From contig CAKNKX010000007.1 of assembly GCA_930987745.1 (NCBI GenBank), positions 1-61,460 on the forward strand: a DNA stretch of 61,460 nucleotides. The letters run 5' to 3'. The notes below the pieces were generated by a model. The model was not told where the DNA came from. It saw only the letters and a program-made list of their open reading frames with translations, and searched no databases. A program made the translations under genes and the position numbers. Within the stretch, counting starts at the first letter, position 1; the number at the start of each line of letters is the position of its first letter. The DNA is from an uncultured Clostridium sp. (lineage in GTDB: Bacteria > Bacillota > Clostridia > TANB77 > CAG-508). This document shows positions 37,807-47,503 of this stretch, in pieces.

Positions 37807-39441
37807 TTAGTATATCAATATTTTTTTATTTAACTCTTCTAAAGTTGTTTTCCCTTTAATAACCTTGTTTATTCCATCTATCAATAGTGGTTTATAATTA
37901 TGTTTTAAAGCTTCTTGTCTAATTTCTAAGCTTGATTTACCACTCATAATCATTTCTTTTAGTTCATCTGTTAAGTCTAATATCTCAAAAATTCCTGTTC
38001 TATCATAATAACCTGTATTATTACAATGTTTACAACCTATTGCATCATATGTTTTTCCTGATAAATCAAATTCTACACCATATTTTTTACCTATATTTGT
38101 AATAATTTCTTTTTCTTCTTCTGAGAAATCTCTTTCTCTTTTACATTCTGGACATAATTTTCTAACTAGTCTTTCTGAGATTGAAGTAGCAAGTGTACTT
38201 GCTATATCATAATCAGATAGTCCCATTTTCCTTAGTCTTGTGATTACTTCTACTGCGTCTATTGTATGGATTGTAGATAAAACATAATGACCTGTTTGTC
38301 CAGCTTGAATTGCAATTTCTCCTGTTTCTCTATCTCTTATCTCTCCTACTAAAATTATATCAGGGTCTTGTCTTAAAACTGTTCTTAATGCCCCTGAGAA
38401 TGATGATTTACTATCAATTTCTATTTGATTTAAACCTGAAATTCTTATTTCAACTGGGTCCTCAATTGTTGTTATATTTATTTCTGGACTATTTAAGTAG
38501 TCTATAATACTATATAATGTTGTTGTTTTACCTTCTCCTGTTGGGGCTGCAATTATTGTTATACTATTTTTCTTATTAATACTTTTCTTTAGTTCTTCTT
38601 CTGTACTTGGAAATCCTAATTCAAAAATATTTCTTATATCTTCATTTTTCTTTAATAATCTTAAAACAAATTTTTCTCCATATACATTTGGTTGTGAAGA
38701 CACACGAATATTGTAATCATCATATAGTAAAATTCTACCATCTTGTGCTTCTTGTTTTTCTTGATGCATATTTGATATTGCTTTTAATCTTCCTATTATT
38801 TGATGTTGTTTTTCTTTACTTATTTTTGCTGCTGTAAATAGCTCACCATCTATTCTGTATCTTACTCTTACCATATCTTGCATCGGTTCAATATGAATAT
38901 CACTTGCTCTTCTTTTTATTCCTGTTTTTATAATACTATCTACTAGACCAGTAATTGTATCATTTCCACTCTCATTTTCTAGAGTTGTTGTTTCTGTTCC
39001 TTCTAGAGATTGTAGGATTCTATCTATATCACTTTCAAAAGTAACATAGTTTTCCATAACTAGTCCTCTATTTAAGAATAAAAGCCTTACTGTATCCATA
39101 TTTCTATTATTGGCTGTATCTGCAAAACATACTTTTATTTTTCCGGCTGATACTTCAAATGGCACTACTTTATTCTTTTTTGCAACATCTAATGAGATAT
39201 AATCTGTTATTTTTATTTTTATCTTACTATGTGTAAGCAAAATACCTTTTGTTCCAATTATATCTCCTATTGCTTCTATTAATTTATTTGGTTCACTAGC
39301 ATTTAAAATATATAATATATCCCCGATTTTTTTACTAGGATGGTCTTTTTGATATTCTAATGCATTTTCAATGTCATTTTCTGTTACTATCCCTCTTTTT
39401 ACTAATTCAACCCCCATTGGTTGCCTTCTTCTCATACTCAT
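37807..39441 (-). CDS. pilB: Type IV pilus assembly ATPase PilB
   Basis: 544 residues. It powers pilin polymerisation. An N-terminal N1-like domain (about 1-150) precedes the catalytic core with ASDIHIEP, Walker A IIAAPTGEGKTTTLYSI, Walker B RQDPDIILVGEIRD, the His box AGQTGHYVLSTIHT and the tetracysteine zinc motif CPEC ... CKHC. The third residue of Walker A (GEGKTT) has Glu in place of the common Ser. It lies between the minor pilins and pilT. Confidence 0.95.
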   Translation of the reverse strand: MSMRRRQPMGVELVKRGIVTENDIENALEYQKDHPSKKIGDILYILNASEPNKLIEAIGDIIGTKGILLTHSKIKIKITDYISLDVAKKNKVVPFEVSAGKIKVCFADTANNRNMDTVRLLFLNRGLVMENYVTFESDIDRILQSLEGTETTTLENESGNDTITGLVDSIIKTGIKRRASDIHIEPMQDMVRVRYRIDGELFTAAKISKEKQHQIIGRLKAISNMHQEKQEAQDGRILLYDDYNIRVSSQPNVYGEKFVLRLLKKNEDIRNIFELGFPSTEEELKKSINKKNSITIIAAPTGEGKTTTLYSIIDYLNSPEINITTIEDPVEIRISGLNQIEIDSKSSFSGALRTVLRQDPDIILVGEIRDRETGEIAIQAGQTGHYVLSTIHTIDAVEVITRLRKMGLSDYDIASTLATSISERLVRKLCPECKRERDFSEEEKEIITNIGKKYGVEFDLSGKTYDAIGCKHCNNTGYYDRTGIFEILDLTDELKEMIMSGKSSLEIRQEALKHNYKPLLIDGINKVIKGKTTLEELNKKILIY

Positions 39442-39520
39442 GGCACAGCTTCCTTTCTTTAGTATTATTATATATAAAATTTAATAATTTACTTATCTAT
39501 ATTGTAATTTCATTATTTTT

Positions 39521-39937
39521 CTAAGATTGTAAACCATAGGTCGTAGACATTGTTCTTCCACCTATATTCATTTCTACTGTAATTGTTGTCTTTCCATTTT
39601 GCTCACCTTTTGTAAATACACAGCGTTCTACTTCTCTACAAATTTTTACTCCATTTCTATATACACCTTTATTTTCTTCAACAAAAGTATATTCAGCATC
39701 ATTGCTAAATACAACATAAGTACTATTACAAGCAAGTACTTTTATTCCTGATGTGTTTACTTCATTTGAGAAAAATCTATTAAATTGTGTATATTCTTCT
39801 GCTGGAATTACCTGATTTGCATTTTCTATACTGTTATAGAAAAATCCACTGATTACAGCTATAATTCCTACAACTATTGCCATAACAATTACATATATTG
39901 TTACTGAAATTAAAGTTATACCTTTCTCATTTTTCAT
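39521..39937 (-). CDS. Minor pilin-like protein
   Basis: 138 residues: class III signal KNEKG|ITLISVTIYVIVMAIVVGI and a small C-terminal domain with cysteines (KICREVERCVF). Probably a minor pilin forming the pilus tip; its place directly upstream of pilB agrees. It ends 14 codons past the last Cys. Confidence 0.78.
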   Translation of the reverse strand: MKNEKGITLISVTIYVIVMAIVVGIIAVISGFFYNSIENANQVIPAEEYTQFNRFFSNEVNTSGIKVLACNSTYVVFSNDAEYTFVEENKGVYRNGVKICREVERCVFTKGEQNGKTTITVEMNIGGRTMSTTYGLQS

Positions 39938-40363
39938 TTACTCGCTCTCCTTTGAAAGTACTGTTGATAATTCTACTGATTGTGGCTCTCCATTATGCAT
40001 ATATGATATTGTAACTGTTGCTTTTTTTACTATTCCTGCAGTTTTATCTTCATTTCCTTCTAAGTCAGTATAATCTATTACTGTTATTGTTTTATAATAC
40101 CCTTCTTTAACCATTTCATTGTCTACAACAACTCCATTATTTACACTTAAGTTAGAATCTTTATACATATCATATCCATCTATTTTTAACCCTTCAATTT
40201 CATTTATCGCTATATATATTGCTTCTGACATTCTTTCTTGACCTACTGTTAGCAAGTTAATATTATATATCAACATAGATATTAAAGATACGAATATGAA
40301 AATTACCACAACTGATATTGCAATATCTGCTCCAACTATTCCTTTCTCATTTTTAATTTTCAT
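39938..40363 (-). CDS. Minor pilin-like protein (PilV/PulI type)
   Basis: 141 residues: KIKNEKG|IVGADIAISVVVIFIFVSLI, then a domain with the pattern of PilV-like minor pilins (YIAINEIEGLK). It ends immediately before the next gene's start, with a shared TGA/ATG neighbourhood, so coupling is likely. Prepilin peptidase substrate by its N-terminus. Confidence 0.75.
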   Translation of the reverse strand: MKIKNEKGIVGADIAISVVVIFIFVSLISMLIYNINLLTVGQERMSEAIYIAINEIEGLKIDGYDMYKDSNLSVNNGVVVDNEMVKEGYYKTITVIDYTDLEGNEDKTAGIVKKATVTISYMHNGEPQSVELSTVLSKESE

Positions 40364-40375
40364 AGAATTTCTCCT

Positions 40376-41188
40376 TTAACAAATATGATTTGTGTATAAC
40401 ATTACTAATATAAATATAACTAAATTACTTACTCCTAAATAAAATCCAATACTTATACTATTAATTGCTTGCTCATCTGTTTCTAATTTTTGGGCTACTT
40501 TTTTTAGTTTAAATAATAAGATATAAATTGCCATAGATAAAAGTGTTAATATTACTGAATTTGCTGTTATGTATTCACCTGTAAAGAATACCATTACCAT
40601 AAGCATTAAAAGTATCCCATAAGTATAGCTGTCTTTTTGGAATTTTTTTAATGTTATTGTATCTAATATTAATATCAATAATATTAAGAACATATATATA
40701 CCATATCTATATATATTAGCTTGTTCTACTATGCATAGATATACCATATACATAATAGATATTACAATTCCATATATATTTACTGGCTTATTCATATTTC
40801 TATTTTCTTTGTCTATTCCAGAAATTAAGAAAATATATGTTACATATAAAGCCATAAAACTATATTCTGCAATTTTAGTTATTGTTAGAGTTTCAATTCT
40901 TATGTTCATTACATATGCAATTAAAATAAATACCAATCCTGACAAACATTCTAATATAAAATATCTTGGTCTTATTTTCTCTTTGCAATATCTACATTTT
41001 CCTCCTAGGAATATATAACTAAATATTGGGAACAAGTCTAATAAGCCTAATTTATGATTACAATTAGGGCAATATGAATGTGTATGTGTAATATCTTGAC
41101 CTTTTGGAATCCTATATACTGCTAATGTATAAAAGCTTCCAAATAATGTTCCTATTATAAATAATATTATATATAAAAATATGTCCAT
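40376..41188 (-). CDS. pilD: Prepilin peptidase / N-methylase PilD
   Basis: 270 residues with about eight transmembrane helices. The N-terminal cytosolic loop has two CxxC pairs (CPNCNHKL ... CRYCKEKI) and PRYFILE. The peptidase aspartates are likely in the ISGIDKENRN region and ILDTITLKKF. It processes the pilins here and presumably the adhesins at 199 and 59577. Confidence 0.93.
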   Translation of the reverse strand: MDIFLYIILFIIGTLFGSFYTLAVYRIPKGQDITHTHSYCPNCNHKLGLLDLFPIFSYIFLGGKCRYCKEKIRPRYFILECLSGLVFILIAYVMNIRIETLTITKIAEYSFMALYVTYIFLISGIDKENRNMNKPVNIYGIVISIMYMVYLCIVEQANIYRYGIYMFLILLILILDTITLKKFQKDSYTYGILLMLMVMVFFTGEYITANSVILTLLSMAIYILLFKLKKVAQKLETDEQAINSISIGFYLGVSNLVIFILVMLYTNHIC

Positions 41189-41235
41189 ATTTATTTCCTA
41201 TCTTTTATTAATCTTAAGTACTTATTTTTAAATTT

Positions 41236-41264
41236 AGCCATACACACTTAGTGTGCGTATGGCT
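41236..41264 (-). terminator. Hairpin after the pilin genes
   Basis: AGCCATAC pairs with GTATGGCT around CACACTTAGTGTGC. Partial termination here would make pilins more abundant than the downstream machinery. Confidence 0.65.
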
Positions 41265-41292
41265 TATTTATTTTAATTTTATTTTATGAATC

Positions 41293-41697
41293 TTAGTTCT
41301 TTGTTACAGCTCCTGTATCAATGTCAACTGTCCAAGTTCCTATTGTTTTTGGAGCTGTATCTTTTGTTTTAACTACTACAGTTAAATCTGTTCCAGTAGT
41401 TCCTCCTGATGTTTCAAATGTATAATCTGTATTAATGTCTGTTACAGCTGCATCAAATAAAGTTTTTGTATATCCCCCAGATGGTGTTCCTTCATTTTCA
41501 GCTATAATTTGAGCTACTGTTAGTTTTATAGCTTCTTCTGCAGCTCCTACTTCTGTGTCTGTTACTGCATTTGTTGCTTGTGTTAATATACCATTACTTC
41601 CTGTTAACATTGCAATTGATACTCCTGCTAATATTAATAGAACTATAATTGTTATAACTAAGGCAATTAAAGTTATACCTTTATTATTTTTTATCAT
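41293..41697 (-). CDS. Type IV pilin (major-type) 1
   Basis: 134 residues: KNNKG|ITLIALVITIIVLLILAGVSIAML, a T/A-rich helix (GSNGILTQATNAV) and a small beta domain ending ITDTGAVTKN-like. Close paralogue of the next gene upstream (same first ~40 residues). Structural subunit of the pilus. Confidence 0.88.
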   Translation of the reverse strand: MIKNNKGITLIALVITIIVLLILAGVSIAMLTGSNGILTQATNAVTDTEVGAAEEAIKLTVAQIIAENEGTPSGGYTKTLFDAAVTDINTDYTFETSGGTTGTDLTVVVKTKDTAPKTIGTWTVDIDTGAVTKN

Positions 41698-41732
41698 TAT
41701 ATTTTCCTCCTCTTAATATAAATTTAATTTTT

Positions 41733-42131
41733 TTATTCTGTTGTCGCTGTTGAAGAAACTGCTCCCGTTGTTTTATTTATATAATAAGTTGCAACTGTCG
41801 TTGCGTTTTCTTGAGCTTCTACTTTTATATCATTAGTTTCTGGAGTAGTTTTCCATGTATAGCTTTTATTAACTGATTCCAATGCAGTTTTTACATTAGT
41901 ATCTGTATATCCTCCTGATGGAGTTCCTTGATTTTCTGTAATTAAAGCAGCCACTGCTAATTTACACGCTTCTTCAACTTCTCCTTGAACCGTTTGTGTT
42001 GTTGCATTTTGTGCTTGTGTTAATATACCATTGCTACCTGTTAACATTGCAATTGATACTCCTGCTAATATTAATAGAACAATGATAGTTATAACTAAAG
42101 CAATTAAAGTTATACCTTTGTTATTTTTCAT
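41733..42131 (-). CDS. Type IV pilin (major-type) 2
   Basis: 132 residues, with the signal KNNKG|ITLIALVITIIVLLILAG and the same organisation as pilin 1; the C-terminal domains share TPSGGYTD/TPSGGYTK. Two near-identical N-termini with different heads imply duplication. Strong ribosome binding site GGAGGG. Confidence 0.88.
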   Translation of the reverse strand: MKNNKGITLIALVITIIVLLILAGVSIAMLTGSNGILTQAQNATTQTVQGEVEEACKLAVAALITENQGTPSGGYTDTNVKTALESVNKSYTWKTTPETNDIKVEAQENATTVATYYINKTTGAVSSTATTE

Positions 42132-42213
42132 TTGTTCTCCCTCCTTTTCTTTTGAATTAATTTATTTATTGAACTATATCCCCTTTTAGGTGAATATAAT
42201 GTTAATAACTAAT

Positions 42214-42648
42214 TTATTTTGTACCAGTTTCTGGGTAGAAGCTTTCTCCTGATGATGTTTCTGCATCTGGATTATATGTTGTATTTGAGTTTGTATTTGT
42301 GTTTGTTGTACTTCCACCTGTAGTTGTATTTCCTGTATTATTGTTGTCATCACTTGTTGTTTGTGCTGGTGCAAATGGATTTGCTTTTCCTGGTTGATAA
42401 TCATTTATTCTTCTATAATTATTTAAATCTGTTGAATCTACTTCATAAGTCATAATAACTTGTTCTTCATTTAAGTCATCCATAGATGCTAATTCTTCTT
42501 GTACCTCTGCTGGTGTTGTATAAGATACAGCATTTGGTACTGTTTTTGACATTGGTATATATTCATATAGTAATATTCCTAATATTAATATTATTGCCAA
42601 ACATAGTAACAGAAAAATAATTATTTCTTTAAATACTGATTTTGCCAT
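42214..42648 (-). CDS. Pilus assembly accessory protein (PilP position)
   Basis: 144 residues: one transmembrane helix (about 9-30), a short region with YQPGKANPFAP and a Ser/Thr/Asn-rich unstructured tail. The NPFAP motif and position after pilO match PilP-like alignment-complex proteins. The residues are too few for a full PilP. Confidence 0.65.
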   Translation of the reverse strand: MAKSVFKEIIIFLLLCLAIILILGILLYEYIPMSKTVPNAVSYTTPAEVQEELASMDDLNEEQVIMTYEVDSTDLNNYRRINDYQPGKANPFAPAQTTSDDNNNTGNTTTGGSTTNTNTNSNTTYNPDAETSSGESFYPETGTK

Positions 42649-42681
42649 ACTATATACTCCTTTTTTCTTTTTATCTAGCTA

Positions 42682-43389
42682 TTAGCTAGCTGTGTTTGCA
42701 GTGTTGGTTGTATTTGTAGTATTAGTTGTGTTTGTTGTATTAGTTGTATTAGCTGTATTTGAATTTGTATTTGTTGTATCTGTAGTTTCTTGTGTTGTTC
42801 CAGAAACTCCTGTTATTGCTATATCATTGCACATAAATGTTGCTTGTAAGTCACTTGTGTCACTTCCTGGTTTCATACTAAAACTTTCTATTTTAAATCC
42901 TAAAATACTATCATTTTCTATATCTGATATAAAGTCTGTAATACCAACATAACTTCCATTTACTGTTATTCTTAAGTTGTATGTGTCTTGTGTTGTGTTT
43001 GTTCCTTTTAGTACATCCATTTTTAAAGTAGTTCCTTCTTGTGTAGCATAATTACCTAATTTCACTCTTAATGTGTCTATTGTATATCTTTGTAATTGGT
43101 TTGCTGCTTGTATATCTCCTTCAGAACTTACAGCTGTCATATCTTCATATTCTTGTTTTTTTGTTTGTAATTCTTTTGCACTTGATTCTACTTGACTTAC
43201 TGCTTGTTTATAATCTTGTTCTGCTAGTCTACTTGCTTGCTCTACTTGTTGGTCTAATTCTGCATTTTTTTGTCTTATTCCATTTATTCCAAGTATCTCA
43301 ATCTTTCCTAGAGTAAGTCCATTCATTACAATAAATATTGACAAAGCAACTAGTAATGCAATAAGAATTAAAATTAATAGTTTTTTCAT
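42682..43389 (-). CDS. pilO: PilO-like alignment protein
   Basis: 235 residues: a short N-terminus, one transmembrane helix, a coiled coil (about 40-85) and a ferredoxin-like domain containing FISDIENDSILGFKIESFSM, the PilO pattern. A low-complexity Thr/Asn tail (TTNT repeats) closes the protein. It overlaps the PilM/N gene by 4 nt. Confidence 0.75.
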   Translation of the reverse strand: MKKLLILILIALLVALSIFIVMNGLTLGKIEILGINGIRQKNAELDQQVEQASRLAEQDYKQAVSQVESSAKELQTKKQEYEDMTAVSSEGDIQAANQLQRYTIDTLRVKLGNYATQEGTTLKMDVLKGTNTTQDTYNLRITVNGSYVGITDFISDIENDSILGFKIESFSMKPGSDTSDLQATFMCNDIAITGVSGTTQETTDTTNTNSNTANTTNTTNTTNTTNTTNTANTAS

Positions 43390-45005
43390 GGCAAGTCTCC
43401 TTCTATTTGTATAGTAACAGTATCATTGTCTTTTTGTCCTGCTGTTGAAATTACATTTGTTAAAATTGACTCTACTTTTAGTCTTGCTGTAAAGTAACCT
43501 AATTGCTCATACTTATCTGATTGTGCATTAATAACTATATGCGTATCTGTTGTATTTTCAATTGATGTTAATTGAACATCTACTGGTATTACTGTCATTA
43601 TTTGATTTAATAAATTTGGTATTGCATTTCTTGTTCTATTTCTATCTGTGATTCTATCATTTGCTTCTTGAAGATATTCTATCATGTTTGTATATTCATT
43701 TGTTTTTGATTTTATTTTTTCATTATCTTGATTTGCAAGTGATATTTGTCCATTAGTTGAAGCTATTGACTCTTGTGCTTCTTCTGACTTTTTATCCATT
43801 TGATTTGATAGTGCTGCTGAAAAAGTACTATAAATTATTGTCAATAAAAATAATGCAACTGCCACTCTAATTAAACTAATTTCTGTTTTGTCTAGTTTTT
43901 GACCTAAATCCCAAGTAAAAAATCCACCAAGATATTTTCTTTCTTTTTTAGATTTATCTGGATCTATCTCTAGTTTTAACCAATCAGGAACCTTATCTGC
44001 AAAACCTAATTTCTTAAAGTTCATTCCTGTAATTCCTTCACCTAATCCCATTAAAGCTAAAGATATTGCTGAGTTTACCTCTATATAGTCTTTTATGTTT
44101 ATATCTTGAACATTTTGTATGAAATATGGTTTTAATATCTCACAATCTATTTCAGACAAATATTCTTGGAAGTATAAATCAACATTGTTTATTAACGCTG
44201 CTGTACCTGTTATATATACTTTGTCTATTTTTTCTGTTGAAGCATTTATTGCTTTTCTTATTTGTCCAACTATATTATTTAATGTTGGCATAACATCATC
44301 TAGATAGCTTGACATTTCAGCATCAAGTTCAGTTCCTGCTGATGTGTATATAGTTGTATTTTTACAAATTTCATAAGATTTTGAATAAGAATTTTCTTTT
44401 AAGTTTATCCTACTTAAAATATCTCTGCTTCCTTCTTCTATTATTTGTACATCAAATATTTTATTGTCTAAAATTGTAGTTATTGTTGTTTCATCTTCAA
44501 TATTTACTACTATTGCATTTTGTTTTTCACTAGTATCAATCAAATTTGGTATTGACATTGATATTGGAGAAATATTTGTCAATTTATATCCTTCTATTTG
44601 TTGAATCCTTTTGTTAAGTTCTATTTTATTTGCTGCTATATGAATTATTTTCAGTTTGTTTTTATCTAGTTTGTTATCAACAACCGCATATCTACTTTCA
44701 AACGCATTTGGATTATAGTTTTTATCTGTACAATAAGATTCAAATTCTGTAACTACAGCTCTTTGTAAATCTTTTTTTGTAAGTAGTGAAAACATTTCAA
44801 AATAGTTATACATTTGCTCAGACAAATTGACACTTATTGGTGTCTTTTGGCTGTAAGTTTCTTGTATAACTTGGTCAATTGCTTCACCTAGTTTATCATA
44901 AAATTTGATTCCAAACGATTCTACCTTTAAAACATCATGGTCTTTGGATACTTTTGCATATTTAATTAAGTTTTCACATATATATAGTCCTAAACAACTT
45001 GACAT
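43386..45005 (-). CDS. pilM: Fused PilM-PilN pilus protein
   Basis: 539 residues. Residues 1 to about 345 are an actin-like PilM ATPase domain (start GLYICENLIKYAKVS; VYITGTAALIN near 265). A transmembrane helix at about 385-405 and a coiled coil with a PilN-like periplasmic domain (ITDRNRTRNAIPNLLNQIMT, then VIPVDVQLTSIE) follow. In most bacteria these are two genes. It leads the pilus operon. Confidence 0.82.
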   Translation of the reverse strand: MSSCLGLYICENLIKYAKVSKDHDVLKVESFGIKFYDKLGEAIDQVIQETYSQKTPISVNLSEQMYNYFEMFSLLTKKDLQRAVVTEFESYCTDKNYNPNAFESRYAVVDNKLDKNKLKIIHIAANKIELNKRIQQIEGYKLTNISPISMSIPNLIDTSEKQNAIVVNIEDETTITTILDNKIFDVQIIEEGSRDILSRINLKENSYSKSYEICKNTTIYTSAGTELDAEMSSYLDDVMPTLNNIVGQIRKAINASTEKIDKVYITGTAALINNVDLYFQEYLSEIDCEILKPYFIQNVQDINIKDYIEVNSAISLALMGLGEGITGMNFKKLGFADKVPDWLKLEIDPDKSKKERKYLGGFFTWDLGQKLDKTEISLIRVAVALFLLTIIYSTFSAALSNQMDKKSEEAQESIASTNGQISLANQDNEKIKSKTNEYTNMIEYLQEANDRITDRNRTRNAIPNLLNQIMTVIPVDVQLTSIENTTDTHIVINAQSDKYEQLGYFTARLKVESILTNVISTAGQKDNDTVTIQIEGDLP

Positions 45006-45207
45006 GATTTTCTCCTTATTATTTTTATATTTTTATTTTTTACTTTTTTCAAAAAACAATACTTGAATTAATTCTACAAATTTCCTTAATTTTCTTTTCA
45101 AATTAACGTTTATACACGTTTATATTTTATCGTTTCAAGGCGAAAAGTCAATAGATTTAACATAACCGTAATAAAAATGTAATGTTTTTGTAATATATTT
45201 TTACGAG

Positions 45208-46581
45208 TTAAATTTTATGTAAATTTTTATGTTGTTTTTGTTGTTTTTTTATCATTTTACAAATAAAAAATCCGTCACTTTTTTCACTTTGATAAACTTG
45301 TAAAAATTTATTGTTTTTACAAAATTTTTTAAAATAGTTGTTTTCTTCTAATTCTATTTTTTCCATTTCAAAATTTTCATTTTCTTCTAAAAACTCATTT
45401 ACAACATCTTCATTTTCTTCTTTCAAAATACTACAAGTTGAATATACTAAAGCTCCGCCTTTTTTCAAATATTTAGAACAAGTATCTAAAATTTGTTTTT
45501 GAATTTTTGAAATTTCTTTTATATCTTCTTTTTTTCTTTGCCATTTAATGTCTGGTTTTCTTTTTAAAACTCCTAAACCTAAACATGGAACATCAAGCAA
45601 GATTTTATCAAACTTTTCTTTATATTTTTCATCATATATGCTTGAATCTTTTACATCTGTTTTTATAGATTTTAAATTCAATCTTTTGCTTACTTGTTCT
45701 ACTAATTTTACTCTATGTGGATGAATATCAAAAGCTATAACTTCTCCTTTGTCTTTCATAATTTCAGCTAAATATGTAGTTTTTCCTCCAGGGCTACTAC
45801 AAGCATCTAAAACTGTATCATTAATTTGTGGATTTAATATTTTTGCAGTTAGGCCTGCTGCTTCATCTTGAACTGTAAAAAATCCATTTTTAAACTCTTC
45901 AATATTTTCAATGTTTTTTGCATTTTTTAAAATCAAAAAATCTTCTAAAACTCCATTTTCAACCTTTATATCTTTTTCTTCTAGTTTTTTCTTTAGCTCT
46001 TCTTTAGAAGTTTTTAGGTTATTTACTCTAATAGATAATTCTGGCTTTAAATTAGAATTTTTACAAATTTCTTCTACTTTTTCCAATGTATTTTCTTTTA
46101 ATAAAGTTTCAACTATCCAAACTGGCATAGAAGTCGTTTTTGAAATTCTTTCGACATTATTTTCTATATTAAACATTTCTTCATAGTCATTTTTAGACAC
46201 TTTTCTAAGTATTGCATTTACAAAATTAGAACTTCCTTTATGTCCATACCTTTTAGCTAGGTTTACACTTTCATTTACTGCTGCAGATTTTGGAACTTTA
46301 TTTAAAAACACTATTTGATAAATTCCCATTCTTAAAATATTTAAAATCCATGGAGAAATTTTCTTTAATCTTAAATTAGAATATTTTTTAATAATTTCAT
46401 CAATTGTTAATTTCCAAGTTATGACTCCATATGTAAGTTCTGAAATAAATCCTATATCTCTATTATCTAAAATTTTTATATTTTTATTTATTTCTTCATC
46501 TAATGCAATATTTGAATATGCCTTATTTACTTCAATATTATATAGCACTTTTAGTGCAACTTCTCTTACTTTATCTACCAT
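45208..46581 (-). CDS. rsmB: 16S rRNA (cytosine-967-C5)-methyltransferase RsmB
   Basis: 457 residues. The N-terminal NusB-like domain (1-140) precedes the SAM methyltransferase domain with LDACSSPGGKTTYLAEIM, DVPCLGLGVLKRKPDIKW and the catalytic STCSILKEENE. All hallmarks are present. No operon partner on this strand within 200 nt. Confidence 0.95.
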   Translation of the reverse strand: MVDKVREVALKVLYNIEVNKAYSNIALDEEINKNIKILDNRDIGFISELTYGVITWKLTIDEIIKKYSNLRLKKISPWILNILRMGIYQIVFLNKVPKSAAVNESVNLAKRYGHKGSSNFVNAILRKVSKNDYEEMFNIENNVERISKTTSMPVWIVETLLKENTLEKVEEICKNSNLKPELSIRVNNLKTSKEELKKKLEEKDIKVENGVLEDFLILKNAKNIENIEEFKNGFFTVQDEAAGLTAKILNPQINDTVLDACSSPGGKTTYLAEIMKDKGEVIAFDIHPHRVKLVEQVSKRLNLKSIKTDVKDSSIYDEKYKEKFDKILLDVPCLGLGVLKRKPDIKWQRKKEDIKEISKIQKQILDTCSKYLKKGGALVYSTCSILKEENEDVVNEFLEENENFEMEKIELEENNYFKKFCKNNKFLQVYQSEKSDGFFICKMIKKQQKQHKNLHKI

Positions 46582-46729
46582 GATTTTCCTCTTTCTTTTA
46601 AATACTTTTGTTATTATTTTTTCAATTTTGTTTATTATACATTTTTTATTTCTTTTTTTCTACTTTTGTTTGTATATTTTTTCTAAATTTGGAAAAGATA
46701 TTTTTGAAAAGAGATTTAGGAGGTAATTT

Positions 46730-46948
46730 ATGGATATAAAAAAACATTTAATTATAACTGGAAATTCAACTGTTTCTTGGAAAGATGCAATTGTAAAAGC
46801 AATTGCTGAAGCATCAAAAAGTATTGATTACATTACAGATGTAAGAATTTTAGAGCAAAGAGCTTCTGTTGATGGTGGAAGAATCTCAGAATATTTTGTT
46901 GATTTAGACCTTAGTTTTATTATTGACTTAAACCGTAAAAATAATTAA
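46730..46948 (+). CDS. Dodecin-like flavin-binding protein
   Basis: 72 residues, the normal length: a strand, a helix (WKDAIVKAIAEASKSIDYIT) and two strands (VRILEQRASV, EYFVDLDLSFII). Dodecins form 12-subunit shells that store flavins. AGGAGG lies 6 nt before ATG. It precedes the spoVA genes. Confidence 0.87.
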   Translation: MDIKKHLIITGNSTVSWKDAIVKAIAEASKSIDYITDVRILEQRASVDGGRISEYFVDLDLSFIIDLNRKNN

Positions 46949-47014
46949 TAACTTAATAAAAAAGAAATTAATTATTAATTATTATTTATTACAAATTATA
47001 TAAGGAGGTATTTT

Positions 47015-47479
47015 ATGAATCCTACTGAATCAAAACAAACTTATCAAGAATATGTAAATAAAAAATCGCCAAACTCTCCAATTTTAAAAAACTGTTTTAA
47101 TGCATTTTGGGTTGGAGGTCTTATTTGTACAATTGGACAGATTATTCTTAATATTTGTAAAGAAAGAGGTTTTGATACACAAATTTCAGGTACAATTGTT
47201 TCCATTTTATTAATTGGTATCTCTGCATTTTTAACAGGTTTAAACTTATTCAATAAAATCGGAAAATTTGCAGGAGCTGGTTCACTTATACCAATCACAG
47301 GATTTGCAAACTCAATCGTATCTCCTGCAATGGAATACAAATCAGAAGGCTATGTAATGGGTGTAGGTGGAAAAATGTTTACAGTTGCAGGCCCTGTACT
47401 CGTATTTGGTATTTCAACCTCTATAATCATTGGAATCATATATCTAATATTTAACACACAATCCATAACTTTAGTTTGA
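47015..47479 (+). CDS. spoVAC: Stage V sporulation protein AC
   Basis: 154 residues with about four transmembrane helices. Part of the membrane channel that moves Ca-dipicolinic acid into the forespore and out during germination. It has NCFNAFWVGGLICTIGQII near the N-terminus and GAGSLIPITGFANSIVSPAM in the middle, the family's two hallmarks. Ends in TGA, which shows UGA is a stop codon here. AAGGAGG before ATG. Confidence 0.95.
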   Translation: MNPTESKQTYQEYVNKKSPNSPILKNCFNAFWVGGLICTIGQIILNICKERGFDTQISGTIVSILLIGISAFLTGLNLFNKIGKFAGAGSLIPITGFANSIVSPAMEYKSEGYVMGVGGKMFTVAGPVLVFGISTSIIIGIIYLIFNTQSITLV

Positions 47480-47503
47480 GAAAAATTAAGGAGATGATAT
47501 TTT

